64,000 bases of DNA from Rhodoblastus sp. 17X3 (GCF_030056575.1 NZ_JASHHX010000003.1:186001-250000), one strand, 5' to 3'; shown: positions 1 through 9,695, counted from the first letter of the stretch. Translations and numbers: made by a program. Notes: a model not told the origin generated them from the letters alone.

Positions 1-115
1 CGCGGTTTTCTCGACGTGATTGCGGCCTTACATTGAGCCGGCATTCGTTGACGCCGCCGTCCGATATGCTGCGGACAGGCGCGCGTTGGCGCCAGGACCC
101 GAGGAGTTCGTCATC

Positions 116-520
116 ATGGCTGCAGGCGATCCGACGAGTTGGATGTGGTCGGAGGCGATGGAAATGCTCGCCCGTGCGGAGCGTTTGCGCAGCCTCGCCT
201 TTCCGCCCAGGCGCGCCCAGGGCCGAAACGTCTGGGAGCCTCCGGTCGATGTGCTGGAAACCGAGGAAGAGGTCCTGATCTTCATCGCCCTGCCTGGCGT
301 TGGCGAAGAAAATGTCGAAGCCGCGATCGAGGACGGAGAATTGGTCATAGCAGGCCGTCGGGTCCTGCCGCCACAGTTGCGCACGGCTTTCATTCATCGC
401 CTTGAACTCCCGCAAGGCTGTTTCGAGCGGCGGGTTCGCCTTCCGCCCGGCCGCTATGATGGGCTTGCCCGGGCGGTCAGCAATGGCTGCCTGCTGATCA
501 GCCTTCGCAAGGCCATCTGA
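116..520 (+). CDS. Hsp20/alpha-crystallin family small heat-shock protein
   Basis: The 134-residue product has an alpha-crystallin-like core from about residue 35 (NVWEPPVDVLETEEEVLIF) through a LPGVGEENVEAAIEDGELVI strand region to the end. Small heat-shock proteins bind unfolding proteins as ATP-independent holdases in the cytoplasm. The ORF stays open to position 20, but the ATG at 116 has a GAGGAG ribosome site 9 nt upstream and gives a normal family length, so it was chosen. The stop lies 10 nt before lon, so the two form a chaperone-protease stress operon. The short C-terminus lacks an obvious IxI/V tail, as in many minor Hsp20 copies. Confidence 0.85.
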   Translation: MAAGDPTSWMWSEAMEMLARAERLRSLAFPPRRAQGRNVWEPPVDVLETEEEVLIFIALPGVGEENVEAAIEDGELVIAGRRVLPPQLRTAFIHRLELPQGCFERRVRLPPGRYDGLARAVSNGCLLISLRKAI

Positions 521-530
521 GGAGGCTCGC

Positions 531-2927
531 ATGGTTTCGCAATCTGAGATGGCTGTAGCCGAAGACACTGAAACCGGAACAGGGCCCGCGCGCGGCCCGG
601 AACCCGTTCCGCCCGACGGCCTGATCATTCTGCCGGTGCGCGATACGGTGCTGATGCCTGGGACGGTGATGCCGATCGCCATCAGCCGCGAACGCTCGAT
701 CGCGGCGGCGCAACGGGCCGTGCGTGAAGAACGCCAGATCGGGGTCTTGATGCAGCGCGACGCCGGAACGCTGGAGCCCTCCGCCGTCGATCTGCATCGC
801 GCCGGCACGGTCGCCAATGTGCTGCGCTACATCAACGCGCCCGACGGAACGCACCATCTGGTCCTGCAGGGCGAACAAAGATTCCGCGTGACGGATTTCG
901 TAAAGGAGCGGCCCATCTTTGTCGCGCGCATCCAGCGCATTGACGAGCCGGAGACCCGCACGCCCGATGTCGAGGCGCGCTTCCTCAATCTGAAGCGGCA
1001 TGCGCTGGAAGCCCTGCAATTGATGCCGCAGGCGCCGGGCGAGCTGATCGAGACGGTGCAGGCGATCGAGGCGCCGGGAATGCTCGCCGATGTCGTCGCC
1101 GCCTATATCGACATCGGCGCCAATGACAGGCAGGAATTGCTCGAAACCATCGATCTCGCCGCGCGCATCGACAAGGTGACGAAATTCCTGGCGGAACGGC
1201 TTGGCGTGTTGCGGCTGACCCATGAAATCGGCCAGCAGACCAAGGCCGCCTTCGATCAGCGCCAGCGCGAGGCGGTGCTGCGTGAACAGATGGCGACGAT
1301 CCAGCGTCAGCTTGGCGAAGAGGGCGGACGCGGCGAGGAAGTGCGCGAACTGGCCGAAAAAATTCCGCGCGCTGGCATGCCGGCGGATATCGAGGAGCAG
1401 GCGCGGCGCGAATTGCGCCGTTACGAGCGAATGCCCGAAGGCGCCGGCGAGGCGGGTCCGGCGCGGACCTATCTCGACTGGCTGATCGAACTTCCCTGGG
1501 CCTTGCCGGAGCCGAAGCCGATCGACATCGCCCTGGCGCGGAAAATTCTCGACGCCGACCATTTCGGGCTGGAAAAGATCAAGCAGCGGATCGTCGAATA
1601 TCTCGCCGTGCGCAAGCTCGCGCCGGGCGGCAAGGCGCCCATCCTCTGTTTCGCCGGGCCGCCCGGCGTCGGCAAGACGTCGCTCGGCCAGTCCATCGCC
1701 CGGGCGATGGGACGGGCCTTCGTCCGCGTCAGTCTCGGCGGCGTGCATGACGAGGCCGAAATTCGCGGCCATCGCCGCACCTATGTCGGCGCCCTGCCGG
1801 GGAATATCATCCAGTCGATCCGCAAGGCGGGAGCGCGCGATTGCGTGATGATGCTCGACGAGATCGACAAGATGGGGCAGGGCGCTCATGGCGATCCGGC
1901 GGCGGCCATGCTGGAGGTTCTCGATCCCGAGCAGAACGCCACGTTCCGCGACAATTATCTGGGCGTTCCGTTTGATCTGTCGCGCGTCGTCTTCATCGCC
2001 ACCGCCAATATGCTCGACACTGTGCCGGGTCCCCTGCGCGATCGCATGGAGATCATCAGCCTTGCCGGCTATACCGACGGGGAGAAGCTTGAGATCGCCC
2101 GCCGGTACCTGGCGCCCCGCCAGCTTGAGGCGAATGGCCTGAAGCCGGAGCAGGTCGAGATCGACGACGAGGCCCTGCGGCGCATTATCCGCGACTATAC
2201 CCGCGAGGCAGGCGTGCGCGGTCTTGAGCGCGAGATCGGGCGCGCCTTTCGCCATGCGGCGGTGCAGATCGCCGAAGGCAGCGTCGCTCAAGTGCGCATC
2301 GGCGCCGGAGACCTGGCTTCGATCATGGGGCCGCCGCGTTTCGAGGACGAGCTGGCGATGCGCACCAGCGTGCCGGGCGTTGCGACCGGGCTGGCGTGGA
2401 CGCCGGTTGGCGGCGACATCTTGTTTATCGAGGCCGCGCGTTCGCCCGGCCGTGGCGCTCTGGTCCTCACAGGCCAGCTGGGCGAGGTGATGCGCGAAAG
2501 CGCGCAGGCGGCGATGACTCTCGTCAAGAGCCGGGCCGAGTCCTTCGGGATTGAGCCGGAAGTCCTTGAAAAGAGCGATATACACATTCATGTGCCCGCC
2601 GGCGCCACACCGAAGGACGGGCCGAGCGCGGGAGTCGCGATCTTTACCGCTTTGGTCTCGCTCCTCGCCAATCGCACGGTTCGCAGCGATACGGCGATGA
2701 CCGGCGAAATTTCCCTGCGCGGGCTGGTGCTGCCTGTCGGCGGCATCAAGGAGAAGGTCACGGCGGCGGCGCGCGCCGGCATCAGGCGGGTGATGCTGCC
2801 CGCGCGCAATCGTCGGGATTTCGATGACATCCCGGACGAAGCGCGCGGGAAACTGGAGTTCATCTGGTTGGAGCGGGTCGACGACGCCATTGACGCTGCG
2901 CTTGAGACTCGTCTCGCGGATAAATGA
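531..2927 (+). CDS. lon: ATP-dependent Lon protease
   Basis: This is a full-length 798-residue Lon. It has an N-terminal LON substrate-binding domain (about residues 30-220), a coiled linker, an AAA+ module with Walker A GPPGVGKT at residues 376-383 and Walker B MMLDEIDK, and a C-terminal serine protease domain. The catalytic dyad is Ser699 in PKDGPSAG and Lys742 in GGIKEK, with the 43-residue spacing usual for Lon. It degrades damaged and regulatory proteins in the cytoplasm. It follows an hsp20 gene by 10 nt, which suggests heat or envelope stress induction. Alphaproteobacteria usually carry a main lon next to clpX, so this hsp20-linked copy may be an accessory paralogue; that is inference. 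Confidence 0.97.
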   Translation: MVSQSEMAVAEDTETGTGPARGPEPVPPDGLIILPVRDTVLMPGTVMPIAISRERSIAAAQRAVREERQIGVLMQRDAGTLEPSAVDLHRAGTVANVLRYINAPDGTHHLVLQGEQRFRVTDFVKERPIFVARIQRIDEPETRTPDVEARFLNLKRHALEALQLMPQAPGELIETVQAIEAPGMLADVVAAYIDIGANDRQELLETIDLAARIDKVTKFLAERLGVLRLTHEIGQQTKAAFDQRQREAVLREQMATIQRQLGEEGGRGEEVRELAEKIPRAGMPADIEEQARRELRRYERMPEGAGEAGPARTYLDWLIELPWALPEPKPIDIALARKILDADHFGLEKIKQRIVEYLAVRKLAPGGKAPILCFAGPPGVGKTSLGQSIARAMGRAFVRVSLGGVHDEAEIRGHRRTYVGALPGNIIQSIRKAGARDCVMMLDEIDKMGQGAHGDPAAAMLEVLDPEQNATFRDNYLGVPFDLSRVVFIATANMLDTVPGPLRDRMEIISLAGYTDGEKLEIARRYLAPRQLEANGLKPEQVEIDDEALRRIIRDYTREAGVRGLEREIGRAFRHAAVQIAEGSVAQVRIGAGDLASIMGPPRFEDELAMRTSVPGVATGLAWTPVGGDILFIEAARSPGRGALVLTGQLGEVMRESAQAAMTLVKSRAESFGIEPEVLEKSDIHIHVPAGATPKDGPSAGVAIFTALVSLLANRTVRSDTAMTGEISLRGLVLPVGGIKEKVTAAARAGIRRVMLPARNRRDFDDIPDEARGKLEFIWLERVDDAIDAALETRLADK

Positions 2928-3000
2928 TCGCGCCGCGATCGGAGCGCCTTCCGGATGGCCGTGGTTTGGCGCGCGAGGGAACGGAAGTTTCGCGGCCCGC

Positions 3001-5148
3001 TCAGCTTTCCCGGGCGCCGTGCGGAAGAGCGCGCAGACGCGTCGTCAGCAAGGTCCTGCGATCGGCGTTCAGGCCAACCAGAATGTCGAACTCGCCCGGT
3101 TCGAGCACCGGCCTGAAATCGTCGTCGAGGCAGCGGAGGCTTTCGGCGGAGAGCGTCAGCGCGACAGTTTTCGTCTGGCGCGCCGCGAGCGTGACTTTGG
3201 CCCAGGTTTTCAGTTCCAGCAGCGGGCGCGCCGTGCTCGCCACGAGGTCATGCGCAAACAGGAAGATCGTTTCTTCGGTGGCGATGGCGGATTCGTTGAC
3301 CGCGTCGATTTCGAATTCGAGGCTGTCTCCTCGTGAAAATTCGTGGCGGCTGGCGCGCAGGTTCCGCAAGGTCACCCGCGTATAGGAGAGGCCGTGGCCA
3401 AAGGGGAACAAGGGCTCGACCGGGAGATCGATATATTTGCTGGAAAAGGGCTCGGCCGGGTTGGCGGGCCGGCTGGACGGCTTTTCCGCATGATAGATCG
3501 GGATCTGTCCGACCTCGCGCGGCCAGGTGACGGCAAGCCGTCCCGTCGGATTGAAACGCCCCGTCAGAACGTCCGCGACCGCATGTCCCGCGAAATCGCC
3601 CAGGAACCAGGTCGCGACCATCGCGCGCGCCTTGTCCCGTAGCCAGGAAACCATCAGCGGACGGCCGGACGAAATCAGCGCGACGACCGGAACGCCGGTC
3701 GCGAGCACAGCCTCGGCAAGCTCGCGCTGCCGGCCCGGCAGGCCCGGCGCCGCCCGGCTCGCCGCCTCGCCGCTCATGTCCGCCGTCTCGCCGACGCACA
3801 GGATGACGACCTCCGCTTGCGCGCAGAGAGCGCAGGCCGCGGCGATGTCGCCTTCCTCTTCGCCTTTGGAGCTCACGCCCGGCTCGTAAGCAATCTCGCA
3901 CAGGGGCAGGGCGGCTCTCAAGCCCCGGAGGATCGTGACGCAACGGTTGGGGTCGCCAGCGAGCGACCACGGCCCGAGCATTTCCGCGGGCGCGTCGGCG
4001 AGCGGGCCTATGACCGCGATGCGACGCAGATCGGCAGCCAGCGGCAGAATATTGTCGTGATTGGCGAGCAGGGTGATTGACCGCCGTGCGACGTCGGCCG
4101 ACAGTTCGTCCTCTGGATGCATTTGGTGCGCCGCCGATGCTGCGCGCCGGTAGGGATCGTCGAACAGGCCCAGCTTTTGCTTGAGCGTCAGCACGCGCCG
4201 CACGGCGGCGTCGATGTCGTCCATGTCGACCAGCCCCCGAGCCAGGGCCTCCGGCAGATGGGCAAGGTAAACCCCGCCGACCATGTCAATATCGACGCCG
4301 GCCTTCAGCGCCAGCGTCGCGGCTTCGGCGCGGTCGGCGGCGACGCCGTGGATCAGCAGTTCGGCGATGGCGTCATAGTCGCTGATGATGGCGCCATCGA
4401 ACCGCAGCTCCCGCCTGAGATAGTCGCGCAGCAGCCGCAAGTTCGACGTCATCGGAACCCCGGCGACGCTGTTGAAGGCGGGCATGATCGCGGCGCAGCC
4501 GGCTTCCACCGCCGCGCGGAAAGGCGGCATGTAGACTTCGTGCAGCGTGCGTTCGGAAACATCGACAGCCGCGTATTCGCGCCCCGCCGCCGCGGCCCCG
4601 CCGGCGCAGAAATGTTTGGCGGTCGCGGCGATCGACTCCGGCGCGGCCAGATCGGCTCCTTGAAAGCCGCGGACCTTCGCCGTCGCGAAGCGTGCGCCCA
4701 GCCGAGGATCTTCCCCCGGTCCCTCGGCGATCCGCCCCCAGCGCGGATCGCGCGCTATGTCCAGCATTGGCGCAAAGGTGAGAGCGATTCCCTCGGCGGC
4801 GGCTTCGGCGGCCGCCGCGCGCGCCGTGCGCTCCCACGTTTCGGGATCGAACAGGCCCGCCTCGGCGAGCGGGATCGGGAAGGTCGTCCTGTGACCATGC
4901 AGGACATCGGCGCAGAAAAGCAGCGGGATCGCCAGTCGCGTCTGCTCGACCGCGAGCTTCTGGTAGCGCGCCGTGGCCTCGCTTCCAAACAGGTTGAGCA
5001 GGGAGCCGACCTTGCCGTCGCGAATGGCCTCGGTCGTCGGGGCGCCGACGATGGGTCCGGTGACGGCTTGACCAGCTGTCGCCATGTTGAGCTGGCCGAT
5101 CTTCTCGTCGAGCGTCATGCTGGCGAGCAGCTTGTCGATCCGGTTCAT
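3001..5148 (-). CDS. bglX: glycoside hydrolase family 3 beta-glucosidase (BglX-like)
   Basis: The product is about 715 residues. It opens with MNRIDKLLASMTLDEKIGQL, the typical BglX start, followed by a GH3 N-terminal TIM barrel with the conserved KHF motif (TAKHFCAGG) and the nucleophile region IISDYDAIAEL. Then come the GH3 C-terminal domain and a fibronectin-III-like domain ending near GEFDILVG. It should release glucose from beta-linked oligosaccharides. The frame is open another 208 codons upstream, but those codons run antisense into the divergent ABC transporter and have no GH3 similarity, so the ATG at 5148 was chosen. With this start there is no signal peptide, although many BglX are periplasmic. 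It is convergent with lon. Confidence 0.9.
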   Translation of the reverse strand: MNRIDKLLASMTLDEKIGQLNMATAGQAVTGPIVGAPTTEAIRDGKVGSLLNLFGSEATARYQKLAVEQTRLAIPLLFCADVLHGHRTTFPIPLAEAGLFDPETWERTARAAAAEAAAEGIALTFAPMLDIARDPRWGRIAEGPGEDPRLGARFATAKVRGFQGADLAAPESIAATAKHFCAGGAAAAGREYAAVDVSERTLHEVYMPPFRAAVEAGCAAIMPAFNSVAGVPMTSNLRLLRDYLRRELRFDGAIISDYDAIAELLIHGVAADRAEAATLALKAGVDIDMVGGVYLAHLPEALARGLVDMDDIDAAVRRVLTLKQKLGLFDDPYRRAASAAHQMHPEDELSADVARRSITLLANHDNILPLAADLRRIAVIGPLADAPAEMLGPWSLAGDPNRCVTILRGLRAALPLCEIAYEPGVSSKGEEEGDIAAACALCAQAEVVILCVGETADMSGEAASRAAPGLPGRQRELAEAVLATGVPVVALISSGRPLMVSWLRDKARAMVATWFLGDFAGHAVADVLTGRFNPTGRLAVTWPREVGQIPIYHAEKPSSRPANPAEPFSSKYIDLPVEPLFPFGHGLSYTRVTLRNLRASRHEFSRGDSLEFEIDAVNESAIATEETIFLFAHDLVASTARPLLELKTWAKVTLAARQTKTVALTLSAESLRCLDDDFRPVLEPGEFDILVGLNADRRTLLTTRLRALPHGARES

Positions 5149-5307
5149 CGCGGCGTCCGTATCGACCCGGCGCGACCATTCGTCTTCAAGAGCGGCGAAA
5201 ATCCGAAGGGGCGGGAGGCGGCGAGAAAGCGTGGCATGGCGATCGATCTTGCCGATGGGACATGTCGGTGATGTTATAGGCCACGAAGGCATTCCGGTCG
5301 AGGATTT

Positions 5308-7134
5308 ATGGTGGAACAGCCCGACACGGCGCTTCAGGACGCGGGCGATAGCCGTACCTCGCGCGTAAGCCTCGCTTCGCAATTGAAGTCGTTGCTTGAG
5401 CTCTTTCGCCATTCGCCCGAGCGGACGAAGCTGATGGGGCTGGTCGCGGGGCTCGTCGTCGTGGTCGGCGCAACCGCCGCCGCGCAGATCGGCCTCAATC
5501 GGTGGACCAGAGAGTTCTACGACGCCCTTTCGCGCAAGGACGTTGCGGCTTTCGTTGTCCAGCTTGAATTCTTCGCGGCGCTCGCCGGCGTCCTGCTCGT
5601 TCTGAACGTCGGCCAGATGTGGCTGAACCTGACGGCCAAAATGAAATTGCGGGAAGGGCTGACGCGCGATCTCGTTGAACAATGGCTCAACTCCAAACGC
5701 GCCTTTCTTATTGCCGGCGCGGGCAAGATCGGCGTCAATCCGGACCAGCGCATCCACGAGGACGCCCGCCACCTGGCGGACCTTTCGACGGATCTGGGCG
5801 TCGGCCTGTTTCAGGCCTTGCTGCTGCTGGTTTGCTTCGTCGGCGTGCTCTGGTTCCTGTCGTCCGGGGTCGTGTTCTCAATCGACGGCCTGAGTTTCAG
5901 CGTTCCAGGCTACATGGTCTGGTGCGCGTTTCTTTTGGCGGGCGCCGCCTCCCTGGCGGGCTGGCGCGCCGGCCGACCGCTCGTTGCTCTCAACGCCGAA
6001 CGCTATGCCCGCGAATCCAATCTCCGTTTCGCCCTCGTGCACGCTAACGAGCACAGCGAGGGCATCTCCGTCTATCGCGGCGAGGCAGGTGAAAGAAATC
6101 GGCTGCTGCAGGAACTCGGGCGCCTTCTCGTGATCTTGCGCGGGATCGTCGGGGCGACGACCGGCCTGACCTGGATCACCGCGGGGTATGGATGGTTCTT
6201 GATCGTTGCGCCGGTCATCGTCGCCTCGCCCGCCTATTTCGCCGGCAATCTATCGCTCGGCGGATTGCTGATGGCCGTCGGCGCCTTCGATCAGGTGCAG
6301 CAGTCGTTGCGCTGGTTTGTCGACAATGTCGGCGCCATCGCCGATTGGCGCGCCACTCTTTTTCGTGTCGGCGGCTTTCGCCAGGCCCTGCAGGAGTTGG
6401 ACCGGCTCGGCCAGCATGCAAGCCGCATCGAACTTGTCGAAAGCGCCGACGGCGATCTTCATTTCGACGATCTCAGAGTGATTTCGCCATCCGGCTGCGC
6501 GATTCTGGATAACCCGCGGATAGAAATCGCGGCCCGCGAGCATGTGCTGATCGTTGGATCGCCGGGCGTCGGCAAGACCAGCCTGTTCCGCGCGATCGCC
6601 GGCCTATGGCCCTGGGGAAGTGGCCAAATCCGCTTGCCGGCGACCGACGGCGTCATGTTCATGCCCAAGCGCGCCTATATTCCCGACGGAACCTTGCGCG
6701 ATGTCCTCGCTTATCCCGAAGCGGCGAAAAACTTCACGACGCAGGAGTTCCTCGCCGTTCTGACGCGCATCGGCTTGGGTCATCTCGCCCCCTTGCTCGA
6801 TCGCGCCGCACGATGGGACACGGATCTGACCGGTCCCGAACAACAGGCCCTCGCCTTTGCGCGCCTGCTGCTGCACAAGCCGTCGTGGGTGTTCGTCGAC
6901 GAGGCGATCGACGCGCTTTCGCCGGTGGCGCGCCGTGCCGTGTTCGACATTTTCAGGCACGAGTTGGCGACGGCGGGCCTCGTCTGCATTTCCGGTTCGC
7001 AAGCCGACGAAGCCTTTTTCACGCGAATTCTGTACTTGAACCGGGAGCCGCAAGGCGAATGCCTGATCGTTCCTGCGGCGCGAAATTTCGCGACGACGCC
7101 TGGCCCGTCTCCTCAGGCCCCAACGTCGCCATGA
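5308..7134 (+). CDS. ABC transporter permease/ATPase fusion, ABCD/YddA-SbmA type
   Basis: This 608-residue half-transporter has an N-terminal membrane domain of the ABC_membrane_2 (SbmA/BacA/YddA and peroxisomal ABCD) type. Membrane segments lie around residues 45-65, 88-110, 165-190, 205-225 and 275-310, and EFYDALSRKD is a family signature. The C-terminal ATPase has Walker A GSPGVGKTS at about residue 417 and Walker B WVFVDEAIDAL. The ABC signature reads LTGPEQQ instead of LSGGEQQ, a change typical of this subfamily. Relatives move peptides, fatty acyl groups or vitamin B12 across the inner membrane; the substrate here is unknown. It is divergent from the GH3 gene across about 160 nt. GTG at 5311 is an alternative start with better spacing to the AGGA site. 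Confidence 0.85.
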   Translation: MVEQPDTALQDAGDSRTSRVSLASQLKSLLELFRHSPERTKLMGLVAGLVVVVGATAAAQIGLNRWTREFYDALSRKDVAAFVVQLEFFAALAGVLLVLNVGQMWLNLTAKMKLREGLTRDLVEQWLNSKRAFLIAGAGKIGVNPDQRIHEDARHLADLSTDLGVGLFQALLLLVCFVGVLWFLSSGVVFSIDGLSFSVPGYMVWCAFLLAGAASLAGWRAGRPLVALNAERYARESNLRFALVHANEHSEGISVYRGEAGERNRLLQELGRLLVILRGIVGATTGLTWITAGYGWFLIVAPVIVASPAYFAGNLSLGGLLMAVGAFDQVQQSLRWFVDNVGAIADWRATLFRVGGFRQALQELDRLGQHASRIELVESADGDLHFDDLRVISPSGCAILDNPRIEIAAREHVLIVGSPGVGKTSLFRAIAGLWPWGSGQIRLPATDGVMFMPKRAYIPDGTLRDVLAYPEAAKNFTTQEFLAVLTRIGLGHLAPLLDRAARWDTDLTGPEQQALAFARLLLHKPSWVFVDEAIDALSPVARRAVFDIFRHELATAGLVCISGSQADEAFFTRILYLNREPQGECLIVPAARNFATTPGPSPQAPTSP

Positions 7135-7200
7135 TCGACGGCTAGCCTTCACGTTGCGCCGGCTCGGCTTTCAAAGCCCGCGCCTGAATTGAGGCCAATC

Positions 7201-8679
7201 ATGCACGCTGCGCACGGACAGGAGTCTCTGGGCGAATGGATGCAGCGGCAATATCGATTCAGCGCGACCGCCATGCTCCGCGCCGTCTCGGCGACGCATC
7301 TGGTCAAGCAGCGCCTCGCTTTCGGACAGACGGTCCGGCCCGCGCGCGGCTCGGTGCTGGCCTCGCCCGAACTCGGCGAAGACGATCCCAATCCGGACTA
7401 TTTTTTCCATTGGCTGCGCGATTCCGCTCTCGTCATCGACGCCTTGCGCGAATTGATCGAGGACCGGACGCTGGGGCCGGGCGCGCTGGACCATTTCAAC
7501 GATTTCGTCGAATTCAGCCTCGCCCTCAATAAGCTTGACGGTCCCGCATTGCTGCGGCTTGACGATTTTCGGCAAAAAGTCGATCCGGACGTTCTGAAAT
7601 TCGTCCGCGACGATGGAGATTTTAGCTCGGTCGTCGGCGACCGCGTTCTCGGCGAGGTGCGCTTCACCCCTGACGGGACGCTCGACATCTTCCGATGGTC
7701 GCGCCCGCAGAACGACGGTCCCGCGCTGCGCGCGCTCGCCGTTCTGCGTTTCTGGCGTCTTGAGTCCTTGCGTTCGCGCATGCGTCCGGCGTCAATGCGC
7801 GCGCTGCTCGAACGCGATATCGCCTTTACCTGCGCGGTTTGGCGGGAGCCTTGTTACGATCTCTGGGAGGAGAATTACGGGCGCCACTATTACACCCGCC
7901 TCGTTCAGCACGCCGCGCTGCGGGAAGGGGCGGCATGGGCGCAAGAGTTGGGCGAGGCGCAGCGCGCGCAAGAATGGCGCGAGGCGGCGGAGGCGATCGC
8001 CCGCGGCCTGGACGATCATTTTGACGCGGATGCCGGCGTCTATCTCACGCCCGCGAATGAAGATCCGGGCGAGCCGCGCCATCCCTTCGCCATGAGGCTC
8101 GACATCGCGGTGATTTTTGGCGTGATCCACGCCGACCGCCGCGACGGTTCGCATAGCGTGCTCGATCCGAAGGTTTTGGCCACAATGGTCGCGCTCGAAC
8201 AGCTTTTCGCCATGGACTATCCCATCAACTGGCGTCGGGCCCTGGATTGCGCTCCCGCCATCGGGCGTTATGCCAACGACAAATATTTCAGCGGCGGCGC
8301 CTATTATTTTTCGACGCTGGCCGCCGCACAATTCTATTATTGCTTCGCTGAGGCCGTAGGGACTGGCGCGGCCGTTGCGGTTTCGTCGGAAAACCGCGCA
8401 ATTTTGGCGGGCTGGCTAGGGCTGCCGCCGGAGGCGCTGGCCGCGGCGACGCTCGAAACGGGCTACAGGCCGTCGCTTTGCAAGGCCTTGGTCGCTTACG
8501 GCGACATGTTCATGGCCATGGTGCGCGCCCACGCGCCGGAGTCGGGAGAACTGTCGGAGCAATTTTCCCAGATCGACGGCGCCCCGACCTCCGCGAAGAA
8601 CCTGGCGTGGAGCTACGCCGCCTTCATCACTGCCTTTGCCTGCAGGAGGGAGGCGATCCGCTCTTCGGAAGCCGTCTGA
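7201..8679 (+). CDS. glycoside hydrolase family 15 glucoamylase
   Basis: The 492-residue protein matches GH15. It has PDYFFHWLRDSALVIDAL near the N-terminus, the general-acid block CYDLWEENYGRHYYT in the middle, and the C-terminal EQFSQIDGAPTSAKNLAWSY region that carries the second catalytic carboxylate. It should release beta-glucose from alpha-1,4 glucans such as glycogen or starch. There is no signal peptide, so a cytoplasmic role in glycogen turnover is more likely than extracellular starch use. The ATG at 7201 follows a GAGG site by 6 nt; a TTG at 7189 in the same frame is less likely. The gene stands alone after the ABC exporter. Confidence 0.9.
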   Translation: MHAAHGQESLGEWMQRQYRFSATAMLRAVSATHLVKQRLAFGQTVRPARGSVLASPELGEDDPNPDYFFHWLRDSALVIDALRELIEDRTLGPGALDHFNDFVEFSLALNKLDGPALLRLDDFRQKVDPDVLKFVRDDGDFSSVVGDRVLGEVRFTPDGTLDIFRWSRPQNDGPALRALAVLRFWRLESLRSRMRPASMRALLERDIAFTCAVWREPCYDLWEENYGRHYYTRLVQHAALREGAAWAQELGEAQRAQEWREAAEAIARGLDDHFDADAGVYLTPANEDPGEPRHPFAMRLDIAVIFGVIHADRRDGSHSVLDPKVLATMVALEQLFAMDYPINWRRALDCAPAIGRYANDKYFSGGAYYFSTLAAAQFYYCFAEAVGTGAAVAVSSENRAILAGWLGLPPEALAAATLETGYRPSLCKALVAYGDMFMAMVRAHAPESGELSEQFSQIDGAPTSAKNLAWSYAAFITAFACRREAIRSSEAV

Positions 8680-8746
8680 ACTTCGCCGCAAACGCCGACG
8701 GGACGCGCGCCCCTCTCATCGCACGCCACAGCCAAGGAGAAAGCGC

Positions 8747-8974
8747 ATGAAAACCATTTCAGGCGAGAGGAGCGCAGCCAACGCTCCCAGAGAACCAAAA
8801 CGCCGCCATTCCCATGACGAAAATCTCGACGAGCCGGCGAAGCTGATCGAGAGCGAGCCCGTCGACGCCGAGACGGAAACGCCCGAGGAAGAAAACGTCC
8901 CGGTTGAAAGCGTCGAAAATAACGACCAGTCGGGTCCGCCCGTCTTTGAGGACGACGAAACCGGAAACGGGTGA
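8747..8974 (+). CDS. small acidic hypothetical protein
   Basis: A 75-residue protein begins at an ATG with a clean AAGGAG site 7 nt upstream, which separates it from a longer out-of-context ORF. The first 25 residues are basic (KTISGERSAANAPREPKRR) and the rest is strongly acidic, rich in Glu, Asp, Val and Pro, with no cysteine and no membrane segment. It is probably intrinsically disordered. I recognise no family. It follows the glucoamylase by about 70 nt and could be co-transcribed with it. Confidence 0.55.
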   Translation: MKTISGERSAANAPREPKRRHSHDENLDEPAKLIESEPVDAETETPEEENVPVESVENNDQSGPPVFEDDETGNG

Positions 8975-9020
8975 AAAGACGGCGCGACACTTTGGGGGGC
9001 AGGCGCGCCCCACCTTTGGT

Positions 9021-9695
9021 TCAGAGGGCGCTGTTGGTTCCACCGTGGCCCAATGCAGGGGGTAAGCGCGCCAATGCGTCGATCACCTCCTCATCGCGCG
9101 TCTGCCGGAAATCGGAATAATACAGGCCGATCGCGCCGAGAAAATCGTAATCCTCCAGACAGATCACGTCGTCCGCGTCGCGGCGAATTTCTCTCAAAGT
9201 CTCGGCGGCGGCGACCGGGACCGCCAGAACAAGTTTCTTCGGCGCGCGCATGCGGGTCGCGCGGAGAGCCGCCCTTGTCGTCGCGCCGGTGGCGATCCCG
9301 TCATCCACCACGATCGCGATGCGGTCCTTCACCTCGACGGGCAGGCGATCGCCGAGGTAGAGGCGACGCCGGCGGGCAATTTCAGCAAGTTCCACATCGC
9401 AAACCTGCTTGAATTCGCTCTCGCTGATCATGGCCTCCCGAATTATTTCTTCGTTGCGGACGATGATGGGAGGGACGCCGTCGACCACTGCGCCCATGGC
9501 CAGTTCCGGCTGCATCGGAACGCCGATCTTGCGCACGAGCACCAGATCCAGAGGGGCGCGCAACGCGGCGGCGACTTCCGCCGCCACGGGGACGCCGCCG
9601 CGAGGCAAGGCGAGAATGACAGGATTCTGTCCGTCATATCGCTTGAGGGCCACCGCGAGTTTCTTTCCCGCATCCGATCTGTTTCTGAACGGCAT
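9021..9695 (-). CDS. phosphoribosyltransferase-family protein
   Basis: This is a 224-residue type I phosphoribosyltransferase fold. The PRPP-binding loop reads IAIVVDDGIATGATT (about residues 125-139), and the N-terminal ILALPRGGVPVAAEVAAAL block is typical of the stand-alone PRTase-like proteins often found in stress or dormancy gene islands with universal-stress and Hsp20 genes. The exact substrate is unknown; many members may not be purine salvage enzymes. The start ATG has GGGAGG 5 nt upstream. It lies convergent to the small acidic gene and directly downstream of an IS remnant. Confidence 0.8.
   Translation of the reverse strand: MPFRNRSDAGKKLAVALKRYDGQNPVILALPRGGVPVAAEVAAALRAPLDLVLVRKIGVPMQPELAMGAVVDGVPPIIVRNEEIIREAMISESEFKQVCDVELAEIARRRRLYLGDRLPVEVKDRIAIVVDDGIATGATTRAALRATRMRAPKKLVLAVPVAAAETLREIRRDADDVICLEDYDFLGAIGLYYSDFRQTRDEEVIDALARLPPALGHGGTNSAL

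Noticed and set aside
1-36. Short frame RGFLDVIAALH followed by a stop, possibly the end of an upstream gene
   Set aside because: Only 11 codons are visible, too little to support a gene call.
498-2591. 697-codon minus-strand ORF antisense to lon
   Set aside because: It mirrors lon codons, has no recognisable domain and exists because GC-rich third positions suppress stops.
5149-5772. N-terminal 208-codon extension of the GH3 ORF
   Set aside because: It runs antisense into the ABC exporter and lacks GH3 similarity; the normal family start is at 5148.
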